Of a DNA stretch of 14,111 nucleotides, positions 1 through 6,930 are shown one piece after another. Within the stretch, counting starts at the first letter, position 1. Every line of letters begins with the position of its first letter. The DNA comes from JAFDVL01 sp043783625 (GTDB taxonomy: Bacteria; Acidobacteriota; Blastocatellia; RBC074). A program made the translations under genes and the position numbers. A model generated the notes under the pieces. The model was not told the DNA's origin, ran no database searches, and was given only the letters and a program-made list of their open reading frames with translations. The DNA is taken from the NCBI GenBank assembly GCA_043783625.1, contig JAYVZE010000201.1, positions 1 to 14,111 of the forward strand, written 5' to 3'.

Positions 1-1
1 G

Positions 2-769
2 AAACATAAACTGGGACTTGATCTGCCGTTAACACAGCAATATGTTCATTACTGGAAAGGTTTATTCAAAGGCGATCTGGGCACAAGCTTAGTTACGAAT
101 GAGCCGGTTCTTGAAAAAATTATCAGCCGTTATCCGGCGACGATTCAATTGGCATTGGCGGGATTATTGGTAGCCATTCTGATTGCGATTCCATTGGGAG
201 TGACTGCCGGAAGCAATCAAGGAAAAATTATTGATAACCTTGCTTCCGTGATTTCATTGTTAGGAATCAGTGCGCCGGGCTTTGTGATCGGGCCTTTGAT
301 GATCTACGTTTTTGCGATCAAGCTGAATTGGTTTCCCGTTGCCGGACGCGGCGGGCCGGAATATCTGGTGCTTCCGGCGGTGACAATGGGAGCGGCATTG
401 GCGGCGATTCTGACGCGGATGGTTCGCTCCAGTGTGATCGAAGAATTAGGTGAGGATTACGTGCGAGCCGCACGCGCCAAAGGCTTGAGCGAAACACAGG
501 TAATTTACAAACATGTCTTGAAAAACGGATTAATACCCGTCGTGACTGTTCTCGGTTTACAATTCGGTGTTTTATTGGCGGGAGCAATCATCACCGAAAC
601 TATTTTTAGCTGGCCCGGACTTGGACGCCTGACCGTTGATTCCATCAATTCACGCGATTATCCGTTAGTGCAAGGCTGTATTTTGATGATTGCCTTAACG
701 TATATCGTCGCCAATGTCCTAACGGATTTTGCGTATCGGCTGCTTGATCCGCGAATTAAAGTTGAGTAA
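2..769 (+). CDS. ABC peptide transporter permease, DppB/OppB type (5' partial)
   Basis: Inner-membrane permease half of a binding-protein-dependent ABC importer for di-/oligopeptides (family knowledge). The frame is open from base 2, before any start codon, so the N-terminus lies outside the window; about 255 residues remain of the usual 305-340. The visible start carries the periplasmic segment typical of the family (GLDLPLTQQYVHYWKGLFKGDLGTS region), followed by several hydrophobic segments. The EAA loop that contacts the ATPase is clear near the middle (EELGEDYVRAARAKGLSE, then a KNGLIPVV tail). The C-terminus ends LLDPRIKVE, a usual DppB ending. A DppC-type permease follows after 81 bases, so the two should form the heteromeric channel. 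Substrate cannot be read from the sequence; nickel or other solutes are alternatives. Confidence 0.93.
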   Translation, partial: KHKLGLDLPLTQQYVHYWKGLFKGDLGTSLVTNEPVLEKIISRYPATIQLALAGLLVAILIAIPLGVTAGSNQGKIIDNLASVISLLGISAPGFVIGPLMIYVFAIKLNWFPVAGRGGPEYLVLPAVTMGAALAAILTRMVRSSVIEELGEDYVRAARAKGLSETQVIYKHVLKNGLIPVVTVLGLQFGVLLAGAIITETIFSWPGLGRLTVDSINSRDYPLVQGCILMIALTYIVANVLTDFAYRLLDPRIKVE

Positions 770-770
770 A

Positions 771-850
771 AGGAGTTAGCGATTAGCAGTTAGGCGTTAG
801 CCAATCCTTTCTGGCTAAAAGCTAAAAGCTAATCGCTAACCGCTCCTCCT
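771..850. repeat. Imperfect inverted repeat filling the dppB-dppC gap
   Basis: The gap consists of two complementary arms built on TTAGC/GTTAG units. TTAGCGATTAGC (776-787) pairs exactly with GCTAATCGCTAA (828-839), and TTAGCCA (797-803) pairs with TGGCTAA (812-818) around an 8-base loop. The outer edge can extend by AGGAG (771-775) pairing with CTCCT just before the downstream ATG. It resembles the heptad-type intergenic elements further right in the window in design, although its unit sequence differs. Confidence 0.7.
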
Positions 851-1675
851 ATGAATAGATTAGGAAAATTTGGACTTGTTGTCATTGCGCTTTTTTTTAT
901 TATCGCGCTGTTTGCGCCGTTGATCGCGCCGTACGATCCACGCCTGCAAAATCCTGCGAAGCCGGGGCAATCGCGTGAAGACCGCATGAAACCTGCGAGC
1001 GATCATTGGCTGGGACAGGATGATTTAGGGCGAGATATTCTTTCCCGCGTGATGCACGGCGCACGCGTTTCGATGGAAGTCGGCGTGATGGTTGTCATGA
1101 TTTCCGCCTTTCTGGGAATGATGATCGGCGCAGTGTCGGGATATTACGGCGGCTGGATAGATCGTTTCTTCTCAGGTTTTCTTTTTAATGTTTTCCTGGC
1201 TTTTCCCAGTCTTTTGCTGGCGATTGCGATGGTAGCCTTTTTGGGGCCGAGCCTGCGAAATTTAATTTTTGCCCTTTCGATTATTGGCTGGGTCGGCTAC
1301 GCCCGATTGATTCGCGGACAGGTTTTGAAAGTTCGGGAGTACGATTTTGTGACTGCCGCACGAGCTGTCGGGACGAGTGATTTTAGAATTTTGCTCCGAC
1401 ATATTTTACCGAATGCGATTCAGCCGCTGATCGTGCAAGCCAGCCTCGGAATGGCAGGTGCAGTCCTTTCCGAAGCGAGTCTCAGTTTTCTGGGTTTAGG
1501 CGTACCGCCTCCGACGCCAAGCTGGGGATCAATGCTCAATGATGCACGTCCTTTTCTTCGTGATGCTCCACATCTGTTAATTTTTCCAGGGATTGCCGTG
1601 ATGCTGACAGTCCTGGCTTTTAATTTCGTCGGCGATGGCTTGCGCGAATGGCTTGATCCGAAACAGAAACGATAA
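851..1675 (+). CDS. ABC peptide transporter permease, DppC/OppC type
   Basis: Second inner-membrane permease of the same importer; 274 residues, normal to slightly short for DppC. It starts with a membrane segment (about residues 7-26), then the family's short periplasmic stretch with the HWLGQDDLGRDILSR motif (about 52-67). Further hydrophobic segments follow, then the EAA loop YDFVTAARAVGTSD with the HILPNAIQPL tail in the last third. The C-terminal LSFLGLGVPPPTPSWGSML block is a DppC/OppC signature, and the protein ends DGLREWLDPKQKR. The start has no purine-rich ribosome site. Instead CTCCTCCT (843-850) abuts the ATG and belongs to the right arm of the inverted repeat, so translation may depend on coupling to the preceding gene or on the hairpin. 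ATPase and solute-binding genes are not in the window. Confidence 0.95.
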   Translation: MNRLGKFGLVVIALFFIIALFAPLIAPYDPRLQNPAKPGQSREDRMKPASDHWLGQDDLGRDILSRVMHGARVSMEVGVMVVMISAFLGMMIGAVSGYYGGWIDRFFSGFLFNVFLAFPSLLLAIAMVAFLGPSLRNLIFALSIIGWVGYARLIRGQVLKVREYDFVTAARAVGTSDFRILLRHILPNAIQPLIVQASLGMAGAVLSEASLSFLGLGVPPPTPSWGSMLNDARPFLRDAPHLLIFPGIAVMLTVLAFNFVGDGLREWLDPKQKR

Positions 1676-1684
1676 AATTTATCG
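1670..1684. repeat. 15-base palindrome spanning two convergent stop codons
   Basis: CGATAAA-A-TTTATCG is a perfect dyad. It contains the TAA of the rightward permease gene and the TAA of the leftward exported-protein gene, which are 3 bases apart. It is weak and AT-rich and has no adjoining T-run, so a terminator role is doubtful. Confidence 0.5.
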
Positions 1685-3385
1685 AAATATCTTAAACCCT
1701 GCCGAAAATGCATTTACCGGCCCGAATACAGGAGGCTGGTCACCTCTTTGAAATTTAAAAGTGATGGCATTTTGTAGCCCCCCTAAGTCGAGATTGAACA
1801 GGCTACCTGTATTGATGTCAAAGCGCGCTTCCAAATAATTTCGATGCCGTCGTCGCGGTGCATTCTCTAAAAAATAATAAGTGTTATTGACACTAAAAGA
1901 AGCTAAGCGCTTGAATTCAACGCCCATGTCCAAGCCAACTAAGAGGCGTGAAATATGTTCAGTAGGGAAATTTATCTTTCGCATGTCGCGTTTGGTAATG
2001 CCGCCCAGATCGTACCCCATCGAAGGTAAAAACCGGTAAGCGGAAATAAGCGGTTCCTTGCGCTGCACATCTTTTAGCGTGGCCAGTGATTTACGAAACT
2101 GATAGAGACGCTGTTCTCTGGTTTGCTCGAAGTCCAGAAAACGAGGACTGAATTCCGTATGCCAATATATGGTTTGCAGTTTGAAATCCCGATCCGAATC
2201 GTAACGCAATCCGTTAATCCAAATCATCTGTTGCAAAGGATTCGTGCCGGAATTCGCATCCCGCCCTAATTCATAATCCATCCCAAAAAGAATGCGATTC
2301 GGAGATTTCGATTTGGCCGGAGAACGAGTATCGAAGTCGGCTTCGAGTAACGGGCGCAACGCCATCCAAACAGGTTTGTTTTCCTGTTCTCCATTGACGT
2401 TGTAAGTCAACATGTTGAGTGTCGGTTTGAGGTGAACCCCAAAAATACCAACGTTGGCACGTTTGCGTGTCGCCGCATCAACCGTCGAGGTAAAGGTCGT
2501 CTCAAAATAAAACTTTGACGTGGCACGATCTGTCTTGCCAGGCACTAAATCCGCTACACCTGTGACATCAAAAGTTGGACTATCAGTCGGCACCGTCAGG
2601 TTTCCAACTAATGAATCTTTGGCGATTTGAATCGGAAAAGATAATTTGACCTGATACTTTTCGGGACGTCGCGGTAAAGCGCGTTGCGGCGTAATATTCA
2701 AGGTCGCGCCATCCTGGGTAATCTTGGTGGCTGTGGTTGCATAATCCAGAACCGGATCATTGGGATGAAATTTGTAGGCGATTTTAATTTGACTGGGATT
2801 GGTCTGAAGTTTACTCAGCAATGTCTCAAGTTTAAAATCAAAAGACCCCACTATTAACGCTCGTCGGTTATATTCAAGGGTTTGTACATTGGAGATTGGC
2901 GCAAGAATGAGTTGCGCCAGCGGCTTATCAGGTGAAACAACCTCAGCGGCAAGCTGCTTATCGCGCATTTTATTATCAGTGCCTAACTGCACACCTTTCA
3001 AAACGATTTGGTAGGTACGAGATTTTCCTGCCGGGATTGCGGAAATGCCGCCCCCACCTGTGGCCAGATTTACCTTTTCGCTGGTGAGGTCTTTCCCGCT
3101 CCGAAAATTATTTAGCACTACCCCCGATGGAACTCCCAGCGAATCAAGTGCTGTTGCGTCCGCCCAAATTTTTACCGGAGTAAAATTACTATCCTCAAAA
3201 AAAATGTAGGAATTGGCCAGAATCGTCGAGTCAATAGACTTGATATTGTCCGCAATCGAAATCACAATTTTATTTTGATTGTTATCGAATACAGGATTGA
3301 CTACGCCTTGCGCCAGGCTCGCGCTGGAAAAGACGACGGCAAAACCTGCCAGCAGCAGTAAAAATTGAAGCTTTTTCTTGTCCAT
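1679..3385 (-). CDS. Exported hypothetical protein, possibly outer-membrane associated
   Basis: 568 residues, family not recognised. Residues 1-25 form a classical signal peptide: KKK, a hydrophobic core, then SASLAQ with likely cleavage after SLA. The N-terminal half looks like beta-rich repeats of extracellular type. The last about 250 residues contain many alternating aromatic/polar stretches, such as NNTYYFLENAP and NYLEARFDI. The protein ends FSAGFKIFR, with a penultimate-region aromatic as in many outer-membrane barrels; a barrel is inference only. The start is supported by GAGAGG about eight bases upstream of the ATG. It lies 20 bases downstream of the Lys/Ala/Pro-rich gene on the same strand, so the two are probably co-transcribed. 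It converges with the peptide transporter, leaving only 3 bases between the stops. Confidence 0.85.
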   Translation of the reverse strand: MDKKKLQFLLLLAGFAVVFSSASLAQGVVNPVFDNNQNKIVISIADNIKSIDSTILANSYIFFEDSNFTPVKIWADATALDSLGVPSGVVLNNFRSGKDLTSEKVNLATGGGGISAIPAGKSRTYQIVLKGVQLGTDNKMRDKQLAAEVVSPDKPLAQLILAPISNVQTLEYNRRALIVGSFDFKLETLLSKLQTNPSQIKIAYKFHPNDPVLDYATTATKITQDGATLNITPQRALPRRPEKYQVKLSFPIQIAKDSLVGNLTVPTDSPTFDVTGVADLVPGKTDRATSKFYFETTFTSTVDAATRKRANVGIFGVHLKPTLNMLTYNVNGEQENKPVWMALRPLLEADFDTRSPAKSKSPNRILFGMDYELGRDANSGTNPLQQMIWINGLRYDSDRDFKLQTIYWHTEFSPRFLDFEQTREQRLYQFRKSLATLKDVQRKEPLISAYRFLPSMGYDLGGITKRDMRKINFPTEHISRLLVGLDMGVEFKRLASFSVNNTYYFLENAPRRRHRNYLEARFDINTGSLFNLDLGGLQNAITFKFQRGDQPPVFGPVNAFSAGFKIFR

Positions 3386-3405
3386 ATACTAACCTCTCAA
3401 TTGGC

Positions 3406-3969
3406 TTATCCACCAAAAACGAAACAAGGGGTCTTGGGGTCTTGCTGTCGGAAGACAACTTTTTCCCACTGTGCAACCGTAGTGGTGGCGGGCAATAGCA
3501 CACCGGGCGGAAGCATCGTTGAGGCAAACGGAAAGAAGACGACTCGACCATTTGTAGCATTAACTAATCGTGCTTGTTGACCAGCACCCCAGGGAGTGCC
3601 TTTGGCTAACGCTCCCAACGTCATTGTGGCTGTCAGGGTGGTGACAGGCTCCAGTGACCAATCGGAGATCGCCAGTAACACGCGAATATGAAAACTTTGC
3701 CCGATCCAGATCAGGCACTCTGCCGGTGTGCCGGGGACAAGCGTGGCTGCCGCTGGTGCAGGGGCAGGTGCTGTGGGCGGGGCAACGGCTAAAGCGAACT
3801 CCGGCGCGGCTGCCATCGCCATATTCGCTATGAGTGGCTGTTCAGGCGACGCCTTTTGCTTGCTTGGTGCGGCAGCTTTTTTCTTCGCCTTAGCGCTTTT
3901 CTTTTGAGCTGAAGCTGTCTTCGTTTGTGTCGCTTTCTTTACTGTTGGGGAAGATTTTTTGGATGCCAT
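3406..3969 (-). CDS. Hypothetical protein with Lys/Ala/Pro-rich N-terminal region
   Basis: 187 residues from the ATG at 3969, chosen because AAGGAG stands about 7 bases upstream; an in-frame ATG at 4005 lacks such a site and would overlap the preceding small gene's stop. Residues 1-45 are strongly basic and low in complexity (Lys/Ala/Ser/Thr). Residues about 50-80 are Ala/Pro-rich, like a flexible linker. The last about 105 residues look like a compact beta-rich domain (CLIWIGQSFHIRVLL ... WEKVVFRQQ). There is no signal peptide. I do not recognise the family. It follows a 49-residue gene by 29 bases and precedes the exported 568-residue gene by 20 bases, suggesting one leftward operon. Confidence 0.78.
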   Translation of the reverse strand: MASKKSSPTVKKATQTKTASAQKKSAKAKKKAAAPSKQKASPEQPLIANMAMAAAPEFALAVAPPTAPAPAPAAATLVPGTPAECLIWIGQSFHIRVLLAISDWSLEPVTTLTATMTLGALAKGTPWGAGQQARLVNATNGRVVFFPFASTMLPPGVLLPATTTVAQWEKVVFRQQDPKTPCFVFGG

Positions 3970-3998
3970 AACGTACTCCTTATGATGTAGGGTCTTGT

Positions 3999-4148
3999 TC
4001 ACCAACTTGTGACTGGTTGGTTGTTGGGGCCGATGAGCGGTAAATCTTTCTTGTCTGCAACTTTGGATTCGAGAATGCGTCGTTTCACCTCGAAGGCGAG
4101 GTACGGATTCGCCGTAAGGCTGGCAAATTTGGTGAGTATATTCTGCAT
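3999..4148 (-). CDS. Small hypothetical protein, 49 residues
   Basis: A short frame of 49 codons read directly on the - strand. It starts MQNILTKFASLTANPYLAF, continues with a basic helix-like stretch (EVKRRILESKVADKK) and ends LPLIGPNNQPVTSW before TGA. The composition is protein-like, with no rare-residue runs. It fits neatly between the stop of the frameshifted gene upstream (7 bases) and the ribosome site of the Lys/Ala/Pro-rich gene downstream. Its own ribosome site is weak: AGGA about 12 bases upstream of the ATG. No family is recognised and there is no signal peptide or membrane segment. Translational coupling to its neighbours is inferred from spacing. The hydrophilic tail gives no clear clue to function. 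Confidence 0.55.
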   Translation of the reverse strand: MQNILTKFASLTANPYLAFEVKRRILESKVADKKDLPLIGPNNQPVTSW

Positions 4149-4154
4149 TGTGAG

Positions 4155-4393
4155 TTAGGTTCCTGGTTTTGAGCCGGAGCAGATAGGCTTCGGCTAACGG
4201 TTTGTTCAGCGTTTCTTCGCTGGTCAGAATCTGAGACAGCGTCAGAAATAGCTCCCCTTTAATTGCACTGATTGAAGCACTACCAAGTGGGAAAAAAGTA
4301 AATATCTCTTGACTTGTACACCTCAGATGGATGTTCGATGCGAGTTTTATCTAGCGACATTTCGTATTTTGCTACTAATGAGTATTCAGCCAA
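4155..4393 (-). pseudogene. Probable small gene interrupted by two single-base frameshifts
   Basis: Starting at TTG 4393 (GAGAG six bases upstream), or at ATG 4360, the frame reads AEYSLVAKYEMSLDKTR... to ...SRDIYFFP. It is then stopped by TAG just after a run of six Ts (4292-4297 on this strand). Dropping one T continues the protein as PLGSASISAIKGELFLTLSQ and then ILTSEETLNKPLAEAYLLRL. Dropping one A from the AAAA run at 4167-4170 ends it at TAA 4155-4157, seven bases before the next start. The restored product would be about 78 residues. Both shifts fall in homopolymers, so a sequencing error, a recent mutation or programmed slippage are all possible. No family is recognised. Confidence 0.42.
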
Positions 4394-4490
4394 TTAACAC
4401 TCTCGTTGTAGTTCTTACTCCGGTAGACTAAATTGATAGTTTATTGTTTCCTCAAAAAACTCCGGTTGCTTCTTGCAGACGAAAGTATTT

Positions 4491-4515
4491 GACACCATTC
4501 CTAGGAATGGGTGTC
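4491..4515. promoter_or_regulatory. 25-base near-perfect palindrome, possible operator
   Basis: GACACCATTCC-TA-GGAATGGGTGTC is self-complementary apart from one extra G; the core CCATTCCTAGGAATGG is a perfect 16-base dyad. It lies 51 bases downstream of the 54-residue gene and about 100 bases upstream of the frameshifted gene on the - strand. The almost absent loop and the lack of a T-run favour a protein-binding dyad over a terminator. No regulator can be named. Confidence 0.45.
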
Positions 4516-4566
4516 TATGGATTCTAACGTACTCTGTAATATTGGAGCACTGCTTAAAACTACCCC

Positions 4567-4731
4567 CTATGACCCTCTATTTTTCTCAAGCTCTTTCAAA
4601 AATAATTGATAAAGCTGGAAAACGCTTTCTATCGTTACCAGATGTTCTTCTGGCAGCCGTCCAGTTAAACGACCTGTGTAATAAGCCAGAACGAGATTAC
4701 TAGCAATGATGTATTTTGTATTTTCATCCAT
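4567..4731 (-). CDS. Small hypothetical protein, 54 residues
   Basis: A 54-codon gene read on the - strand. It starts MDENTKYIIASNLVLAYYTG, passes RLTGRLPEEHLVTIESVFQL and ends YQLFLKELEKNRGS before TAG. An excellent ribosome site, AAGGAG, stands seven bases upstream of the ATG, which strongly supports it. The product looks like two amphipathic helices joined by a short turn. It has no signal peptide and is too polar for a membrane protein. I do not recognise the family; small helical accessory or regulatory proteins are one possibility, but this is a guess. A long-stem hairpin lies between it and the lipocalin-like gene upstream (157-base gap). The + strand frames over this stretch are shadows. 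Confidence 0.68.
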   Translation of the reverse strand: MDENTKYIIASNLVLAYYTGRLTGRLPEEHLVTIESVFQLYQLFLKELEKNRGS

Positions 4732-4801
4732 ATGTACTCTCCTTGCTGTTTGGGATTATGCTTTCCTAAGCTGTAACAATTTTAGCATCGAACGACAAGT
4801 T

Positions 4802-4861
4802 AACCGTGCCGCGCCTGTAGTTTTGGTATCAAGCACGACCACCGTTGGCGCGGCTACGGTT
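4802..4861. other. Strong GC-rich hairpin, 14-bp stem
   Basis: AACCGTGCCGCGCC (4802-4815) is complementary to GGCGCGGCTACGGTT (4847-4861) with one bulged base and a 31-base loop. On the - strand it lies just after the lipocalin-like gene and before the 54-residue gene. No T-run follows on either strand, so it is more likely an mRNA-stabilising or processing structure, or a mobile-element remnant, than an intrinsic terminator. Confidence 0.55.
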
Positions 4862-4888
4862 GAACAGATGTTAGGTCGGCATCTTGGT

Positions 4889-5368
4889 TTATTTGACCCG
4901 CCGGAATCGTGCTTCAGCTTTAGTCCCTGTTGCCGAAGTCAAAATTAGCACATCGCCTTCGAAGCGGAACATCTGTGCCAATTCTGTCCCCTCTCTGTTT
5001 GGGTCAATGTTGATAATAGTCTTTCGGGTCAGCTTGTTTCCGGCAATCGTGTAGGTACCATAAACCGCCATGGCACCCTCTAACCCCTTCAGCAATTCTT
5101 CTTTGGTTATGTCTTTCAGTGACTTACTGCTTTTGTCCCGACCCGCAGGAAACGCGTTCTGGGAGTAGTGACCATCTGCGGTAAAGATCAGAAATGAGCG
5201 CACAAATCGCTCTTCCGCTGCCTTCCCTTCAGTATCTTTGAGTGAGATTCTTTCCCAAGTGCCAACAAAGGCTTTTTGATTCGGGGCGGCATTGCCAGCG
5301 GAAAGAGAAGCGAGTGTCAAGGTCAAAGCGATTAGGCTGATGACTAGCACGATTAGTTTTCTGTTCAT
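4889..5368 (-). CDS. Exported lipocalin-like domain protein
   Basis: 159 residues with a signal peptide of about 27 residues (hydrophobic LIVLVISLIALTLTLASL, then SAGNAA and likely cleavage before PNQ). The mature part begins FVGTWERISLKDTEG, continues with FLIFTADGHYSQNAF and VYGTYTIAGNKLT, and ends LILTSATGTKAEARFRRVK. This is the layout of the short lipocalin-like beta-barrel domain, with an opening GTW, a YS...F strand and a GxY strand. Such proteins are periplasmic or extracellular and may bind small hydrophobic ligands; the ligand is unknown. AAGGAG lies six bases before the ATG. It follows the nuclease-like gene by 86 bases on the same strand. Confidence 0.8.
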   Translation of the reverse strand: MNRKLIVLVISLIALTLTLASLSAGNAAPNQKAFVGTWERISLKDTEGKAAEERFVRSFLIFTADGHYSQNAFPAGRDKSSKSLKDITKEELLKGLEGAMAVYGTYTIAGNKLTRKTIINIDPNREGTELAQMFRFEGDVLILTSATGTKAEARFRRVK

Positions 5369-5454
5369 CGGGGTCTCCTTATTGTTTGTACTGCTGGGTT
5401 GTTTGCGTTTGCTAGATCACGAAGACCTAACACTCCTTTCGAGATTGAGATCAT

Positions 5455-6342
5455 TTATACTTGTGGATCGAAAATTACATTCTCTGGCAAGACGTGCATC
5501 TTGACGATCTTTCCACTCACGGTGATGACGCCATCAAGGGAAGTTTTATGGTCGGCTTGTGGCATCACAAGTACTCCATCTTTTTTGCTTTGGAGAAAAG
5601 CGCCGAACGCCGCAATCTTGCCGCCGCCTTCTATAAATTCGACCAAACGACGAAATAATTTAGGGAAAATCACGACATCGTCGGTGAGCGTCTGAAGATT
5701 ATTGAACGTGAATTGCGGGGATTTATCTTTACCCCAAATTCCCAGCTTGGCAGCCCGTGCCTTCAGGACTGCTTTGGTCATTTCATCCCGTATGTTGGCG
5801 GCCAGAGTTTTGTAATACGTCGGATAGGATTGACCTGCCTCCAGCGATTTGTAGTTCGCGGAATTCTTTAGCTCATTGATGGTCAAGCAAACCGTTGAGC
5901 CGTCCGTTTTGGCAGTGCTGCCCGCAAAGGCAAACGCTACGGGGCGCCGAAACCGATTGTTGTCTACCCCCTGGGTCAGAATATACCCGGCTATGCCGTC
6001 ATTTGCCGACACCACGGTGCTACCGGTTTTATTCCACACCACGTTCTTAATACCCAGCGTCTTCAATAGAAAGTCTTTGGCTGAATTGGCCAGAGCTAGA
6101 GGCTGATGGGTTTCCGTCGCTTTCTTGCCTTTGAGCGTGGGAGTGTAGTGCGTTTCCAATGCGTCAATCCCTTCGATGCGCAACGGGGTCTGGTCTTTGG
6201 TATTAAATTTCGGCGTCCCGATAATTTTCTTCCAGTTGTTTTTATTATTAGCTTTGAACTTGAGGGTATCTCCGTCCGGCGAGGACCCGACCACATGGTA
6301 AGTCCCCTTGATTAAGATGAACTCTAATTTTTTATCGCACAT
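5455..6342 (-). CDS. Staphylococcal-nuclease-like (SNase/thermonuclease fold) protein with C-terminal extension
   Basis: 295 residues. The SNase hallmarks are visible: SSPDGDTLKF (about residues 19-28, metal-binding DGDT), then LRIEGIDALET (about 54-64), matching the RxxGIDxxE block that supplies a catalytic Arg and Glu. Near the end of the domain stands KARAAKLGIWGKD, the usual closing helix. The second catalytic Arg, normally in a GRxLAYI-type strand, is not evident; the matching strand reads NDGIAGYILTQG. Activity is therefore uncertain. There is no signal peptide, unlike most secreted SNases, although an N-terminal region could be misjudged. Residues about 206-295 are an extension I cannot assign. 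It is the first gene of the leftward block. The ribosome site is modest (AAAGGA about nine bases upstream). Confidence 0.75.
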   Translation of the reverse strand: MCDKKLEFILIKGTYHVVGSSPDGDTLKFKANNKNNWKKIIGTPKFNTKDQTPLRIEGIDALETHYTPTLKGKKATETHQPLALANSAKDFLLKTLGIKNVVWNKTGSTVVSANDGIAGYILTQGVDNNRFRRPVAFAFAGSTAKTDGSTVCLTINELKNSANYKSLEAGQSYPTYYKTLAANIRDEMTKAVLKARAAKLGIWGKDKSPQFTFNNLQTLTDDVVIFPKLFRRLVEFIEGGGKIAAFGAFLQSKKDGVLVMPQADHKTSLDGVITVSGKIVKMHVLPENVIFDPQV

Positions 6343-6765
6343 CCTGATATTTCCTTTTTGGTTTGAAACAGCTTCACTCTGTTTGGATTAGTCTGATTGA
6401 GCTTACGCCATTAACCACCAAGACAAATCGGTTATGATTTGGCAAGGACGAAGAGCGATAAAACAATGGCGAAGCCTCGCGGCTGAATCTGTCTTGAAGG
6501 GGAGAGTTGTTGCTATGTTAACTAGCCTCATGCATATATGAGGGATAGGAACAAAACATAACAAACTTTTAATAGCCCTGATGAGAAAACAAAATAATCA
6601 GAGCTGGCGCTGTTCCGAGCGCACTCAATGTTAATTGGGGAGAATGATAGCGTGATCTCAACGATCAAGTTATAAATATGGGGAGAGAACAAAAAAGGTA
6701 TACTCTTTGAAATCCAAATCGTCAATCAAAAATTTTCGAGCAGCTCATCTAAAGCGTGCGAACGC

Positions 6766-6825
6766 TGGTGGTCAGTGGTCGGCAGAATTCCCAAAACTGC
6801 CTTCGCCCGACCATCAGTCGCAGAA
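6766..6825. repeat. Intergenic inverted-repeat element, short copy
   Basis: TGGTGGTCAGTGGTCGGCAG on the left is opposed by CGCCCGACCATCAGTCGCAG on the right, with GGCAG...CTGCC nested inside. The core CAAAACTGCCTTC (6792-6804) recurs exactly at 7888-7900, so this is a diverged copy of the element upstream of purC. Confidence 0.65.
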
Positions 6826-6881
6826 CTGTAAACCGTTATAGAGAAGGCAGCTATGGAGCATCGAAATCTTTCCTAAGTAAT

Positions 6882-6912
6882 AAAAAAGGCTGCCGAAGCA
6901 GCCCTTTTTATT
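6882..6912 (-). terminator. Intrinsic terminator of the response regulator gene
   Basis: Read leftward: GGCTGC-TTCG-GCAGCC followed by TTTTTTA, a perfect 6-bp GC stem with a stable TTCG loop and a six-T tail, 19 bases after the stop codon. The other strand also ends in TTTTTA, so it may work in both directions. Confidence 0.9.
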
Positions 6913-6930
6913 TTCTGTAAACCAACTTCT

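Larger units (their letters stand above)
6343..6930. other. 588-base gene-poor region
   Basis: No frame here has both a credible start and protein-like composition; the 65-codon - strand frame at 6528-6725 lacks a ribosome site and looks spurious. Visible contents are a small hairpin CCTCAT-GCATAT-ATGAGG (6526-6543), a weak dyad TGATC...GATCA (6653-6667), an inverted-repeat element (6766-6825) and an intrinsic terminator (6882-6912). The left part should hold the promoter of the leftward nuclease-like gene, but I see no convincing -35/-10 pair. Confidence 0.6.

Noticed and set aside
4489..4517. Promoter with TTGACA at 4489
   Set aside because: At 17-base spacing there is no acceptable -10 element, the box overlaps the palindrome, and no + strand gene follows.
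4473..4948. Two + strand open frames (4473-4703 and 4706-4948)
   Set aside because: They lie over the 54-residue - strand gene and the end of the lipocalin-like gene, which have good ribosome sites and protein-like composition; the + frames have neither.
6528..6725. 65-codon - strand frame in the gene-poor region
   Set aside because: No ribosome site, Ser/Ile/Phe-rich AT-driven composition and no resemblance to a known protein.
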